Positions 17,884-26,214 of a stretch of DNA of 35,919 nucleotides are shown one piece after another. Every line of letters begins with the position of its first letter. Positions within the stretch are counted from its first letter, which is position 1. The translations under genes were made by a program, and so were the position numbers. The notes below the pieces were generated by a model. That model was given only the letters and a program-made list of their open reading frames with translations. It was not told the origin of the DNA and ran no database searches. The stretch is from an uncultured Lachnospiraceae bacterium (GTDB lineage: Bacteria; Bacillota; Clostridia; Lachnospirales; Lachnospiraceae): the NCBI GenBank assembly GCA_902782995.1, contig CACZPJ010000085.1:1-35919 (forward strand), in the 5' to 3' direction.

Positions 17884-19251
17884 ATGACTACAAATAAGTT
17901 TTGTGAAATCACACCTGAAATAATGAAATTAGCTAAATTAAGCTCCGAGTCTTCCTATATTTCACCTGATCTTTATAACAAATACGACGTAAAACGCGGT
18001 CTCCGTGATCTGAACGGAAAGGGTGTTTTAGTCGGTTTAACCCAGATATCAGATGTATGCTCCACGGAGGTTATCAATGGAGAGACCGTTCCTGCACCGG
18101 GAAGTCTTTTTTACAGAGGATACAATGTTCAGGATCTTGTTCGTGGAATTAGTCCCGATAGCCACTTTGGTTTTGAGGAATGTACCTATCTGTTACTGTT
18201 CGGCAAGCTACCGACGAAACAGGAATTGCAGGACTTTTGTGTACAGCTTTCGGAATACCGTACCCTTCCGACCAGCTTTGTCCGTGATATCATTATGAAG
18301 GCACCGAGTAAGGACATGATGAATACACTTGCAAGAAGTGTACTGACCTTATATTCCTATGATGACCGTGCCGATGATATTTCCCTTCCGAACGTTTTAA
18401 GACAATGCTTACAGTTGATCAGTCTGTTCCCACTGCTCTCTGTCTACGGATACCAGGCATACCGCCATTATCACGATGGTGCAAGCCTTTATATCCATAC
18501 ACCGGATCCAAGTCTTTCCACCGCAGAGACGATCTTACAGATCTTACGTCCGGACAGCAAGTATACACCACTTGAAGCAAAGCTTCTTGATATTGCCCTG
18601 ATCCTTCATATGGAACACGGTGGTGGTAATAACTCGACCTTTACGACACACCTTGTATCTTCATCCGGTACCGATACATATTCTGTTATCGCTGCATCAC
18701 TTGGCTCCTTAAAAGGGCCGAAGCATGGTGGTGCAAACATCAAGGTTATCCAGATGTTCGAGGATATGAAGACACAGGTGAAGGACTGGACGGATGAAGA
18801 GGAAGTCGGTAACTATCTGCGTGCCCTTCTTCATAAGGAAGCTTTTGACCACGCAGGACTGATCTATGGTATGGGACATGCGGTTTATTCCCTGTCCGAT
18901 CCGCGTGCAGTTATCTTCCGTTCCTTCGTCGAGAAGTTATCCCAGGAAAAGGGTTACGAGAAGGAATTTGCATTATACAGTATGGTTGAACGTCTTGCTC
19001 CGCAGATCATTGCAGACGAACGCAAGATCTATAAGGGAGTAAGCCCAAATGTCGACTTCTTCAGTGGATTTGTATATCGTATGTTAGACCTCCCATTTGA
19101 ATTATATACACCGATTTTCGCCATCGCACGTATCTCCGGCTGGAGTGCACACCGTCTTGAAGAGATCGCACACAATGGCAAGATCATGCGTCCGGCTTAT
19201 AAGAATGTCGGTGAACGCAAGGAATATGTTCCGATCGATCAGCGTTCTTAA
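17884..19251 (+). CDS. Citrate synthase
   Basis: A 455-residue citrate synthase condensing oxaloacetate and acetyl-CoA. Catalytic residues are visible as H245 in MEHGGGNNS, H281 in GPKHGGAN and D391 in SPNVDFFSG, with H332 in GMGHAVY also conserved. It is somewhat longer than type II enzymes, with an N-terminal extension of about 40 residues, as in other clostridial members. In an anaerobe it probably feeds 2-oxoglutarate and glutamate synthesis, an inference. AAGGAGG precedes the ATG. It is monocistronic, followed by a long nested hairpin. Confidence 0.95.
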   Translation: MTTNKFCEITPEIMKLAKLSSESSYISPDLYNKYDVKRGLRDLNGKGVLVGLTQISDVCSTEVINGETVPAPGSLFYRGYNVQDLVRGISPDSHFGFEECTYLLLFGKLPTKQELQDFCVQLSEYRTLPTSFVRDIIMKAPSKDMMNTLARSVLTLYSYDDRADDISLPNVLRQCLQLISLFPLLSVYGYQAYRHYHDGASLYIHTPDPSLSTAETILQILRPDSKYTPLEAKLLDIALILHMEHGGGNNSTFTTHLVSSSGTDTYSVIAASLGSLKGPKHGGANIKVIQMFEDMKTQVKDWTDEEEVGNYLRALLHKEAFDHAGLIYGMGHAVYSLSDPRAVIFRSFVEKLSQEKGYEKEFALYSMVERLAPQIIADERKIYKGVSPNVDFFSGFVYRMLDLPFELYTPIFAIARISGWSAHRLEEIAHNGKIMRPAYKNVGERKEYVPIDQRS

Positions 19252-19283
19252 TCCAGACAAAAGAGGCTTTCGAATTTCATAAT

Positions 19284-19388
19284 AAAGACAAAATGCACAA
19301 AATATGTTCCGCAAACATTTGCAACGCTCACCGTGAGCAAAAAGCGCAAATAAAAGTTTGCTTTACATATTTTGTGCATTTTGTCTTT
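19284..19388. repeat. Nested palindromic element with 24-bp perfect arms
   Basis: The 24 bases at 19284-19307 are the exact reverse complement of 19365-19388. Inside are further arms: GCAAAC (19311-19316) with GTTTGC (19356-19361), TTTGC with GCAAA, and GCTCA (19326-19330) with TGAGC (19334-19338). The 105-base element fills the gap between convergent citrate synthase and histidine kinase genes. Bases 19352-19385 recur at 29165-29197 (31 of 34 aligned positions). It may act as a bidirectional terminator, but its size and recurrence suggest a dispersed repeat. Confidence 0.75.
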
Positions 19389-19446
19389 CTAATTTTTATA
19401 GAGCTTCTTTTAACACCCAAATCTACAAAATCTACAATAGAAGATC

Positions 19447-20985
19447 TTATTCATCCCCGCCTGCAATATCTAAGGTAAACCAGAAGGTACTTCCCTTACC
19501 GACTTCACTGCTTACCCCATACTTCGCATCATGCAGTTCTAAGATATTTTTTACGATCGAAAGTCCAAGACCTGTTCCGGTCACTGCCCGCTTATGTGTC
19601 TTATCGACCTTATAATACCGGTCCCAGACATAAGCAAGTTCCTCCGGTGCGATTCCATCACCATGATCCATCACTTCGATCGTCACCTTTTCTCCTGCAA
19701 TGATCTGCCTTACGATCACCGTCTTATCTGTTCCGGCATAATTGATCGCATTGTTGATCAGATTATAGATCACCTGATAGATCTTAAACTCATCGGCACA
19801 GACTGCAACCTCCTCATCATATACAAAGCGGATGTTGTATCCTTCCTGCTCCTTTAGCTTATTATAACGTTCCAATACACGCTTGATACTCTCCGTCAGA
19901 TTAAAGATCTTATCCTCCCGCTTCAGTGCTCCTGCCTGAAGCTTCGAAATATCTAACATATCATTTACCAGATTCGTAAGCCGTTTCGATTCATCAATAA
20001 CGACCTGGATATTTTCCGGTGTATTTTCTCCCGGCAGATCACGCATGACCTCTGCATAAGCAATGATCATAGTCAGTGGTGTCCGAAGGTCATGGGAAAC
20101 ATTTGCGATCAGCTCCCTACGCAGGCTCTCGGTCTTTTCTAACTCCTTTGTCATGGTATTTAACGTATTCGACAGTTCCGTGATCTCACGGTAGTCCCTG
20201 CCGGCAAATTCCACGCTGTAATCCCCTTTGGCAAGCTTTTTCGCAGAGTCATTTACGCGGATCATGGAGCTTGAGATCTTTTTCGAAAGCAATAATGCGA
20301 TCAGTAAAGACAGCACTACCATAATAAGTGAAATATATACAAGTTGTTTTTTCAGCGTATTGACGGTTGCATCTACCGGCGTCAAAACGCTGTTTACCAT
20401 AATGACGTACTCGTTATCACCAGATCCTGAGATTGTGACATAGATCACGCTTTCTGCCATTTTCTGCCCATGATTCTGCCAGAAGCGGTCTTCCTTCTGT
20501 GGAGCGTCCGAGACTTCCGTATCTGCTTCCGGTGGTGCTATATGCTCATTCTCCGGTGCGGTTCCCGGATCGTTAAAGGTCATATTCTTACTGCCCTCAA
20601 ATTCAATCTTGGCTGCCCCACCATTTTCCTTTGCCTGTTCATAGTACAGCTCAAACACATCCGGCGGCATCGCTTCCATGGAAGAATTCATGATATATTC
20701 TGCATGATATACCTCGGCTCCCTCCGAATCCGTCACAAGAATGCTCAGATTGTTCGCAGCCGCGATCTCATCGATTGCATCTGAGGTTTCTTCTGTATCC
20801 GCCCCATCAGCCACAAGCTCCGTCACCTGCTTTGATACACTTTCCGCTTCCCTTGTTTTGATCCGCTTATAAAAGGAATCGAGATATGCGATCTGAAACA
20901 GCCACAGGATCACAAGCAGAACTGCGGTAAACGCAAGCATGTAAAAAAAGATCTTCCATTTGATTCCGATTTTTTCTGATTTCAT
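19447..20985 (-). CDS. Sensor histidine kinase
   Basis: A 512-residue membrane kinase. Two membrane helices (about 12-34 and 216-234) flank an extracytoplasmic sensor domain of about 180 residues with an acidic, Pro-rich stretch near 140-165. HAMP lies at about 235-285, the HisKA H-box NVSHDLRTPL carries H298, and the HATPase domain has DGIAPEE and GTGLGLSIVKNI. It phosphorylates the OmpR-type regulator encoded just upstream, 24 bases away. The sensor domain matches nothing I recognise, so the stimulus is unknown. Confidence 0.92.
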   Translation of the reverse strand: MKSEKIGIKWKIFFYMLAFTAVLLVILWLFQIAYLDSFYKRIKTREAESVSKQVTELVADGADTEETSDAIDEIAAANNLSILVTDSEGAEVYHAEYIMNSSMEAMPPDVFELYYEQAKENGGAAKIEFEGSKNMTFNDPGTAPENEHIAPPEADTEVSDAPQKEDRFWQNHGQKMAESVIYVTISGSGDNEYVIMVNSVLTPVDATVNTLKKQLVYISLIMVVLSLLIALLLSKKISSSMIRVNDSAKKLAKGDYSVEFAGRDYREITELSNTLNTMTKELEKTESLRRELIANVSHDLRTPLTMIIAYAEVMRDLPGENTPENIQVVIDESKRLTNLVNDMLDISKLQAGALKREDKIFNLTESIKRVLERYNKLKEQEGYNIRFVYDEEVAVCADEFKIYQVIYNLINNAINYAGTDKTVIVRQIIAGEKVTIEVMDHGDGIAPEELAYVWDRYYKVDKTHKRAVTGTGLGLSIVKNILELHDAKYGVSSEVGKGSTFWFTLDIAGGDE

Positions 20986-21009
20986 CCTCTGCTTCCTTCC
21001 TGTACCGGC

Positions 21010-21684
21010 TTAAGACACTTCAAAACGATAACCTAATCCACGAAGCGTAACAAGAAACTTCCGATACTCTCCAAGACTCGCACGTAACAGCTTGATATGG
21101 GTGTCTAAGGTCCGATCGTCTCCATAATAATCATAGCCCCAGACATCCGTGATCAGTTTTTCACGTTCTAAGGCAATATTCCGGTTACGGATCAGGTAAA
21201 ACAGCAGATCATACTCCTTCGGTGACATGTCCACACGCTTTCCATCCACTGATACGGTTCTTCCGGTAAAGTCCACAAAAAGCCTCTCAGCCTGGAACGT
21301 ATCATGCTCTTTGCTTTCCCTACCCTTATTACGGCTGATCACAACCTTTACCCGCATCATCAGCTCCTTTGGTGAAAACGGCTTAACCACATAATCATCG
21401 ATCCCAAGCTCAAAGCCATGAATACGGTCATATTCTTCCCCACGGGCAGATAACATGATCACCGGTATATCCTTGGTCTTTCGGATCTCACGGCAGGTAG
21501 AAAAGCCATCTAACTCAGGCATCATAACATCTAAGATGATCACGTCAAAGTCCATCTTCTTACAGATTGCGATCGCTTCCATACCATCTCTTGCTTCCAC
21601 GATCTCATAACCTTCAAATTCACCATATTTACGAATGATCGCGCGGATCTTCTCTTCATCATCTACTACAAGAATTCTCTCCAT
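21010..21684 (-). CDS. OmpR/PhoB-family response regulator
   Basis: A 224-residue transcription factor. The receiver has D8-D9, phospho-acceptor D52 in LDVMMPELDG and the conserved Lys in DDYVVKPFSP. A winged-helix DNA-binding domain occupies about 125-224 (DMSPKEYDLLFYLIRN, GLGYRFE). It is co-transcribed with the histidine kinase that follows. Direct repeats with an 11-bp period upstream suggest that it controls its own promoter. GAGG lies four bases before the ATG. Confidence 0.93.
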   Translation of the reverse strand: MERILVVDDEEKIRAIIRKYGEFEGYEIVEARDGMEAIAICKKMDFDVIILDVMMPELDGFSTCREIRKTKDIPVIMLSARGEEYDRIHGFELGIDDYVVKPFSPKELMMRVKVVISRNKGRESKEHDTFQAERLFVDFTGRTVSVDGKRVDMSPKEYDLLFYLIRNRNIALEREKLITDVWGYDYYGDDRTLDTHIKLLRASLGEYRKFLVTLRGLGYRFEVS

Positions 21685-21723
21685 CTGTCCTCATACCTTT
21701 CTGATTATCCTCTGTATATGGTT

Positions 21724-21754
21724 ACTATAACAGCGCAATGTGACGGGCATGTGA
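21724..21754 (-). promoter_or_regulatory. Direct-repeat site and -10 element upstream of the response regulator
   Basis: ATGTGA occurs at 21738-21743 and again at 21749-21754 on the plus strand, exactly 11 bp apart, the spacing used by OmpR/PhoB dimers. A -10-like element (TATAGT on the minus strand, 21724-21729) follows without a good -35. That is the pattern expected when an activator replaces -35 contacts. Confidence 0.4.
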
Positions 21755-21766
21755 TGAAAAACTGAT

Positions 21767-22117
21767 TTATAAATTTAGATACTGTTCTCTTGCCTTGCGC
21801 AGCAGACCAATAAAAAGACCACAGGAAAGCAGGAAAACACCCAGGGATGCAATCCCAAACATCGTATTATGAAATCTGTATTCATTGATCATGTTACACA
21901 CGCCGTAAAGCAGCGTCACGACCCCGAATACAATCATACGGTTAGCAACCATTGCAATGAAGCCCTTTTTATCTTTGCACTTAAACATTTCCTCCGGGGA
22001 TGCCAAAAACGAGCTGACCTCTTCCTTTGCCTTCATCTTAATTGCCGAAAGCAATACATACAGTCCGTATAATGCTGCCGCGCCGTCAATAATATACTGC
22101 CAGTTCCAATTACCCAT
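21767..22117 (-). CDS. Small three-helix membrane protein of unknown function
   Basis: A 116-residue protein with three predicted membrane segments (about 7-28, 52-78 and 85-107) and a cytoplasmic-looking loop rich in Lys and Glu between the first two. I do not recognise the family. Start 22117 is supported by AAGGAG eight bases upstream, and the upstream start at 22138 is rejected. It lies upstream of the two-component genes on the same strand (82-base gap) and is divergent from the CheY-like gene, so either neighbour could share its function. Confidence 0.75.
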   Translation of the reverse strand: MGNWNWQYIIDGAAALYGLYVLLSAIKMKAKEEVSSFLASPEEMFKCKDKKGFIAMVANRMIVFGVVTLLYGVCNMINEYRFHNTMFGIASLGVFLLSCGLFIGLLRKAREQYLNL

Positions 22118-22281
22118 CTTCTGTCTCCTTTTATGCATTTTCTCCTACCATCATATATGATTCATTCTGATCCTGCAATGTGGAATTTGCCGATTTTTCA
22201 GACAATTTGTCATTGAAAGTTGGGAGGTTCTATTGTAAAATATTCTTATGTATATGACATAATCTATTTGGAGGGTTACTT

Positions 22282-22659
22282 ATGAAACTAGAAAATGTAA
22301 AAATACTAATCGGGGATGATTCGATTCTTGCACGGAAGCAGTTAAAGGATACGATCGCTGCTTCTTATGATGTGACTTTTGTAGAAGCCGTAAATGGCCA
22401 GGAAGCCATTGATCTTTACAAAGCTGAAAAACCGGATCTTGTTTTTCTGGATATTGTTATGCCGGTCAAGGATGGTATCACAGCCGTTTCCGAGATCATG
22501 CAGGCAGATCCTTCCGCAAATATTATTATGGTATCTTCTGTTGGTACACAGTCCCAGCTTAAAATGGCGATTGAAGCCGGTGCAAAGGACTTCATTCAGA
22601 AACCATTAGATGCCGAACAGTTAAAGGCTGTTATTAACGCACGCTTTGAAGGGAGATAA
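22282..22659 (+). CDS. Single-domain CheY-like response regulator
   Basis: A 125-residue stand-alone receiver without an output domain. The acidic pair is D12-D13, the phospho-acceptor is D57 in FLDIVMP, the Ser switch is at VSS (84-86), and K107 in QKP completes the active site. Such proteins act by binding a partner when phosphorylated. The next gene, five bases downstream, encodes a CheX-like protein that could dephosphorylate it. No kinase gene is adjacent on this strand. GGAGGG precedes the ATG. Confidence 0.93.
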   Translation: MKLENVKILIGDDSILARKQLKDTIAASYDVTFVEAVNGQEAIDLYKAEKPDLVFLDIVMPVKDGITAVSEIMQADPSANIIMVSSVGTQSQLKMAIEAGAKDFIQKPLDAEQLKAVINARFEGR

Positions 22660-22664
22660 AGAAT

Positions 22665-23546
22665 ATGTACACTCAGTTTTTTGGTAATTTTTTGCTTAGC
22701 AAAGGTGTTATCTCTGCTGAAGAGCTTGTAGAAGCCATGAAGAAAAAGGCAGACGTCCATCTGAAGCTTGGAACGATCGCAATCCATGAAGGAATGCTGA
22801 CTGCATCCGAAGTAGATAATATTGTAATTATGCAGACACACGAAGACAAAAAGTTCGGTGAACTGGCAATCGAGCATGGTTATCTGACCGAAGAACAGGT
22901 TCAGGTATTATTAGATAACCAGAAGCCGGATTATCTTCTGCTTGGTCAGATCTTAATCGAGGATGGCAAGCTGACAAACAGTGACTTCGAGAATCTGATC
23001 TCTGACTACCAGTCCCAGACCGAGATCTTCGATCTTGAGGCAGATGTATCCCAGCATGAGATGGTTCATAAACTGTTAGCTGATTTCTGTCAGTTTGATG
23101 ATCCTAAGACCACAGAACATGCAACCGAATATCTGACACTCTTATTCAACAACCTGATCCGTTTCATCGGCAATGACTTTACACTACTTGACCCGATCAG
23201 TTGCAAAGAGTACCCGACCAATTACTGCATCGCGCAGCATATCTCCGGTAAGATTGCAATTCAGGCAGCTATGGATATGGAACCGGAAGCAGCGATCTCT
23301 TTCGCTTCCCGCTATGCACATGAAGCGTTTACCGAATTTGATGAATATGTGAAGGCTTCCTTAGAAGACTTTTTGAATCTTCACAACGGTCTGTTTAATG
23401 TCAATATGTCAAACAGCCGTTCCATCGAGCTTTCACTCTGTCCACCGGAAGCACACAGTAAGGATGTATTAGATTTCCAGAAGACTTCTTACATCTTCCC
23501 TGTTATCTTCCCATTTGGAACCATTCATTTTGTTCTTGCTTTTTAG
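22665..23546 (+). CDS. MshEN-repeat protein fused to a CheX-like phosphatase domain
   Basis: A 293-residue soluble protein. Residues 5-115 hold four 24-residue repeats of the MshEN type (pattern RLGxx, two hydrophobics, xxG, two hydrophobics, then spaced hydrophobics and a final Gln). They start at 5, 34, 63 and 92, an exact period of 29. Repeats 2 and 3 keep a basic first residue (K34, K63) and the final Gln (Q57, Q86). In MshE this domain binds cyclic di-GMP. Residues about 130-293 look like CheC/CheX, with D235-x2-N238-x22-P261 matching the phosphatase motif except that Asp replaces Glu. Five bases separate it from the receiver gene, implying one operon. Function is inferred. Confidence 0.75.
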   Translation: MYTQFFGNFLLSKGVISAEELVEAMKKKADVHLKLGTIAIHEGMLTASEVDNIVIMQTHEDKKFGELAIEHGYLTEEQVQVLLDNQKPDYLLLGQILIEDGKLTNSDFENLISDYQSQTEIFDLEADVSQHEMVHKLLADFCQFDDPKTTEHATEYLTLLFNNLIRFIGNDFTLLDPISCKEYPTNYCIAQHISGKIAIQAAMDMEPEAAISFASRYAHEAFTEFDEYVKASLEDFLNLHNGLFNVNMSNSRSIELSLCPPEAHSKDVLDFQKTSYIFPVIFPFGTIHFVLAF

Positions 23547-23582
23547 ATAATATCTGATTGGTTTTCCTGCCTTTCAGACAAC

Positions 23583-23614
23583 ATAAAACCGCAGCCGGCT
23601 GGCTGCGGTTTTAT
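23583..23614. terminator. Bidirectional intrinsic terminator
   Basis: Perfect 14-bp arms (ATAAAACCGCAGCC at 23583-23596 and its complement at 23601-23614) enclose a four-base loop. A-rich and T-rich ends on both sides suit termination of the CheX-like gene (+) and the thrC gene (-), which converge here. Confidence 0.85.
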
Positions 23615-23649
23615 GATTGTGCACCAGACGGCACACATTTTACTTAGAT

Positions 23650-25140
23650 TTAGATATTTAAGAACTTCTTAACAGTAGCTTCCATCTCATCTACTTCACA
23701 GACAGTATCATGTAATACTGCTGCGCTGCGGATGTCTTCGATTGCCTGTGGAACTTCTACGTTTGCAATCTTACTCAGCTCATCTACCAGTTCAAAGTCT
23801 GTCATGGAATCATACTTATGATCGATCGCATTCATAACGCTTCTGGTGAACTTAAACGGGCTTGCTGTGGATGCAATGACCGTCTTCGTCTCAGTATCTC
23901 CTGTCTCTGCCTTATACTTGCCATATACACCGGCTGCAACTGCTGTATGTGTATCGATGACATATCCGGTATCCTCGTAAAGCTTCTTAATCACTTCTGC
24001 GGTCTCTGCCTCACTGGAATAATTACCATAGATGTCTGAAAGCTGTGCTTTCATCTCCGGTGTGATCTCGTACTTGCCATCTGTGGTAAGCTCCTTCATA
24101 AACTCTGCATTCTTTGCAGCATCATTTCCGGCGATGCGGTAGATCAGACGCTCTAAGTTGCTGGAGATCAGAATATCCATGGATGGAGATGTCGTCAGGA
24201 TAAACTCTCGGTTCTTATCATATGTTCCGGTTGAGAAGAAATCATATAATACCTTGTTATCGTTCGAAGCACAGATTAATTTTGCGATCGGCACTCCCAT
24301 ATTTTTTGCATAGAATGCTGCTAAGATGTTACCAAAGTTACCGGTCGGAACCACAACGTTGATCTTCTCATCCTTTGCGATCTCTCCATTTGCATACATC
24401 TTTGCATAAGCATATACGTAGTATACGATCTGTGGAACCAGACGTCCGATATTGATAGAGTTTGCAGATGAGAACTGATAGCCTGCAGCATCCATTACCT
24501 TAGCGAGCTCTTTATCGGAGAACATCTTCTTCACACCGGTCTGTGCCTGGTCGAAGTTGCCATTGATACCGACAACAAAGGTGTTCTCACCCTTCTGTGT
24601 TACCATCTGCTTCTCCTGGATCGGGCTTACACCGTTCTTCGGATAGAATACGATGATCTTTGTTCCCTTGACATCTGCAAATCCGGCAAGTGCTGCCTTT
24701 CCTGTATCACCTGAGGTTGCGGTCAGGATAACGATCTCATTTTTGATCTGATTCTTACGTGCAGATGTGATCAGAAGGTGTGGCAGGATCGATAATGCCA
24801 TATCCTTAAATGCAATGGTAGAACCATGGAACAGCTCTAAGTAATATGCACCATCAGCATGAACAAGCGGAGCGATCTCTGCTGTATCGAACTTCTCATC
24901 ATAGGCACTGTTGATACAATGCTTCAGTTCTTCCTCTGTAAAATCTGTCAGGAATAACTTCATAACCTCATAAGCAGTCTCCTGATAACTCATCTTCGCA
25001 AGATCATCCATGCTGACATCAAGCTTTGGAATCTCTGTCGGAACAAATAAGCCGCCTTCTCCTGCAAGACCTTTTAAAATAGCCTGTGAAGCAGTTACCT
25101 TCTCGTCTGCGTTTCTTGTACTTGCATAAATCAAATCCAT
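23650..25140 (-). CDS. thrC: Threonine synthase
   Basis: A 496-residue PLP enzyme converting O-phosphohomoserine to threonine. The PLP Lys is K112 in FHGSTIAFKDMA, and the phosphate-binding loop TATSGDTGKAAL follows near 140. The N-terminal YASTRN start and length are those of the long, E. coli/fungal-like type. GAGG lies about eight bases upstream of the ATG. It is monocistronic with its own consensus promoter and a terminator shared with the convergent signalling operon. Confidence 0.95.
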   Translation of the reverse strand: MDLIYASTRNADEKVTASQAILKGLAGEGGLFVPTEIPKLDVSMDDLAKMSYQETAYEVMKLFLTDFTEEELKHCINSAYDEKFDTAEIAPLVHADGAYYLELFHGSTIAFKDMALSILPHLLITSARKNQIKNEIVILTATSGDTGKAALAGFADVKGTKIIVFYPKNGVSPIQEKQMVTQKGENTFVVGINGNFDQAQTGVKKMFSDKELAKVMDAAGYQFSSANSINIGRLVPQIVYYVYAYAKMYANGEIAKDEKINVVVPTGNFGNILAAFYAKNMGVPIAKLICASNDNKVLYDFFSTGTYDKNREFILTTSPSMDILISSNLERLIYRIAGNDAAKNAEFMKELTTDGKYEITPEMKAQLSDIYGNYSSEAETAEVIKKLYEDTGYVIDTHTAVAAGVYGKYKAETGDTETKTVIASTASPFKFTRSVMNAIDHKYDSMTDFELVDELSKIANVEVPQAIEDIRSAAVLHDTVCEVDEMEATVKKFLNI

Positions 25141-25228
25141 TTTCTCAACCTCTTTATTCTTTTTGTGTATTTACATATTGTACGTGCATTCCGCGTTATC
25201 GATTTACTCTGCTGAATTCACGTATTTT

Positions 25229-25258
25229 ATTATATAGGAAATGCGCGTAGGCTGTCAA
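25229..25258 (-). promoter_or_regulatory. Promoter for thrC
   Basis: Perfect TTGACA (25253-25258) and TATAAT (25229-25234) on the minus strand with 18-base spacing. The leader to the ATG is about 80 bases. I see no T-box or riboswitch core in it. Confidence 0.8.
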
Positions 25259-25280
25259 TGCTTCATCCGATAAATTCTAC

Positions 25281-25309
25281 TTGTGGAAAAGTGAAAAACG
25301 TTTTACACT
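25281..25309 (+). promoter_or_regulatory. Candidate promoter and palindromic operator for the AP2 gene
   Basis: TTGTGG (25281-25286), 17 bases, then TACACT (25304-25309). The near-perfect palindrome GTGAAAAACGTTTTACAC (25291-25308, one mismatched pair) covers the spacer and most of the -10, as expected for repression, perhaps autoregulation by the encoded DNA-binding protein. Confidence 0.4.
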
Positions 25310-25349
25310 GTTTATAGAAACAAAGGATGAATCAGAAAGGAACCATGCG

Positions 25350-26147
25350 ATGCTTGCCGGTGTCTATCTTGCGAAAAAAAAGGATGGAACGATCTACTAC
25401 CGTTCCAATATCACCCATAAAAACAAACACATCAGTCTTGGCAGCTACCCGGATGAAGAGACGGCACATAATGCCTATGTGGAAGCCGGGATCATTCTCT
25501 CCTCTTCCCGTATCCGCATCGATTCCTTTTCCCATGCGCATACACTCTCTTTTGACAAGATCGTAAGTCTTATCAATTTCCGGGACAACGGCATCTATTT
25601 TGGCAATCCGATCTATCTGCATGCGAATTATTTCAGCTATTATCTGTCCATGCATGAGGAGTTAAAGTTCGATATTGATGATCTGTTTTTCTATTCCAGC
25701 CACAAGATCCTGCGTCGTCAGGGGCATCTGTACGTCAATGATTACGGTATGCAGCTTACACTTCTTTCACGCTATGGCATTCATAATTATGCCGTTGCAG
25801 GCAGGGATTACTATTTTGTCAACGGGGATTCTTCTGACCTCCGCTATTCGAATGTCAAGATCGTAAACCGGTACTTTGGTGTAACCGCCTTCGAAAAAAA
25901 GGGCACAATACGATACCGTGTCCAGCTTCATATCAATGGGAATCATACGATCGGCACTTATTCCAGCGAAGAAAAAGCTGCAGTTGCATACAATAAGGCT
26001 GCAGATCTTGCTGTTTCTGCCGGTATCTGCAAAAATTATACACCAAACTATGTAACCGAACTGACCGCCAAAGAGTATGCCGATCTCTATACCAGAATCC
26101 GTATCTCTGCCCGGTTTTTAAACTATCTGGATCGGATTAGCCAGTAA
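25350..26147 (+). CDS. AP2-domain protein with degenerate HNH core
   Basis: A 265-residue putative DNA-binding protein. An AP2-like domain at about 1-48 (GVYLAKKKDGTIYYRSNITH, ISLGSYPDEETAHNAY) and a second at about 177-222 (GVTAFEKKGTIRYR, IGTYSSEEKAAVAYNKA) flank a middle region. That region ends in NGDSSDLRYSNVKIVN (158-173) and resembles the end of an HNH domain of AP2-HNH homing endonucleases. The DH pair expected before the NG turn is Y155-F156 here, so nuclease activity is unlikely. I chose ATG 25350 because AAAGG is nine bases upstream. The TTG at 25281 lies in the promoter region. It stands alone between thrC and leuD. It may be a domesticated homing-endonuclease relative acting as a regulator. 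Confidence 0.7.
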   Translation: MLAGVYLAKKKDGTIYYRSNITHKNKHISLGSYPDEETAHNAYVEAGIILSSSRIRIDSFSHAHTLSFDKIVSLINFRDNGIYFGNPIYLHANYFSYYLSMHEELKFDIDDLFFYSSHKILRRQGHLYVNDYGMQLTLLSRYGIHNYAVAGRDYYFVNGDSSDLRYSNVKIVNRYFGVTAFEKKGTIRYRVQLHINGNHTIGTYSSEEKAAVAYNKAADLAVSAGICKNYTPNYVTELTAKEYADLYTRIRISARFLNYLDRISQ

Positions 26148-26214
26148 CTGGATAAAATCACCGGATTTTTCCTTTACAGCCAATAAAAAAAGAGCCTGCA
26201 GCATCCGAAATATA

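Noticed and set aside
25281-25349. TTG start adding 23 residues to the AP2 protein
   Set aside because: The TTG lies in the candidate -35 and lacks a ribosome site, while ATG 25350 has AAAGG at nine bases.
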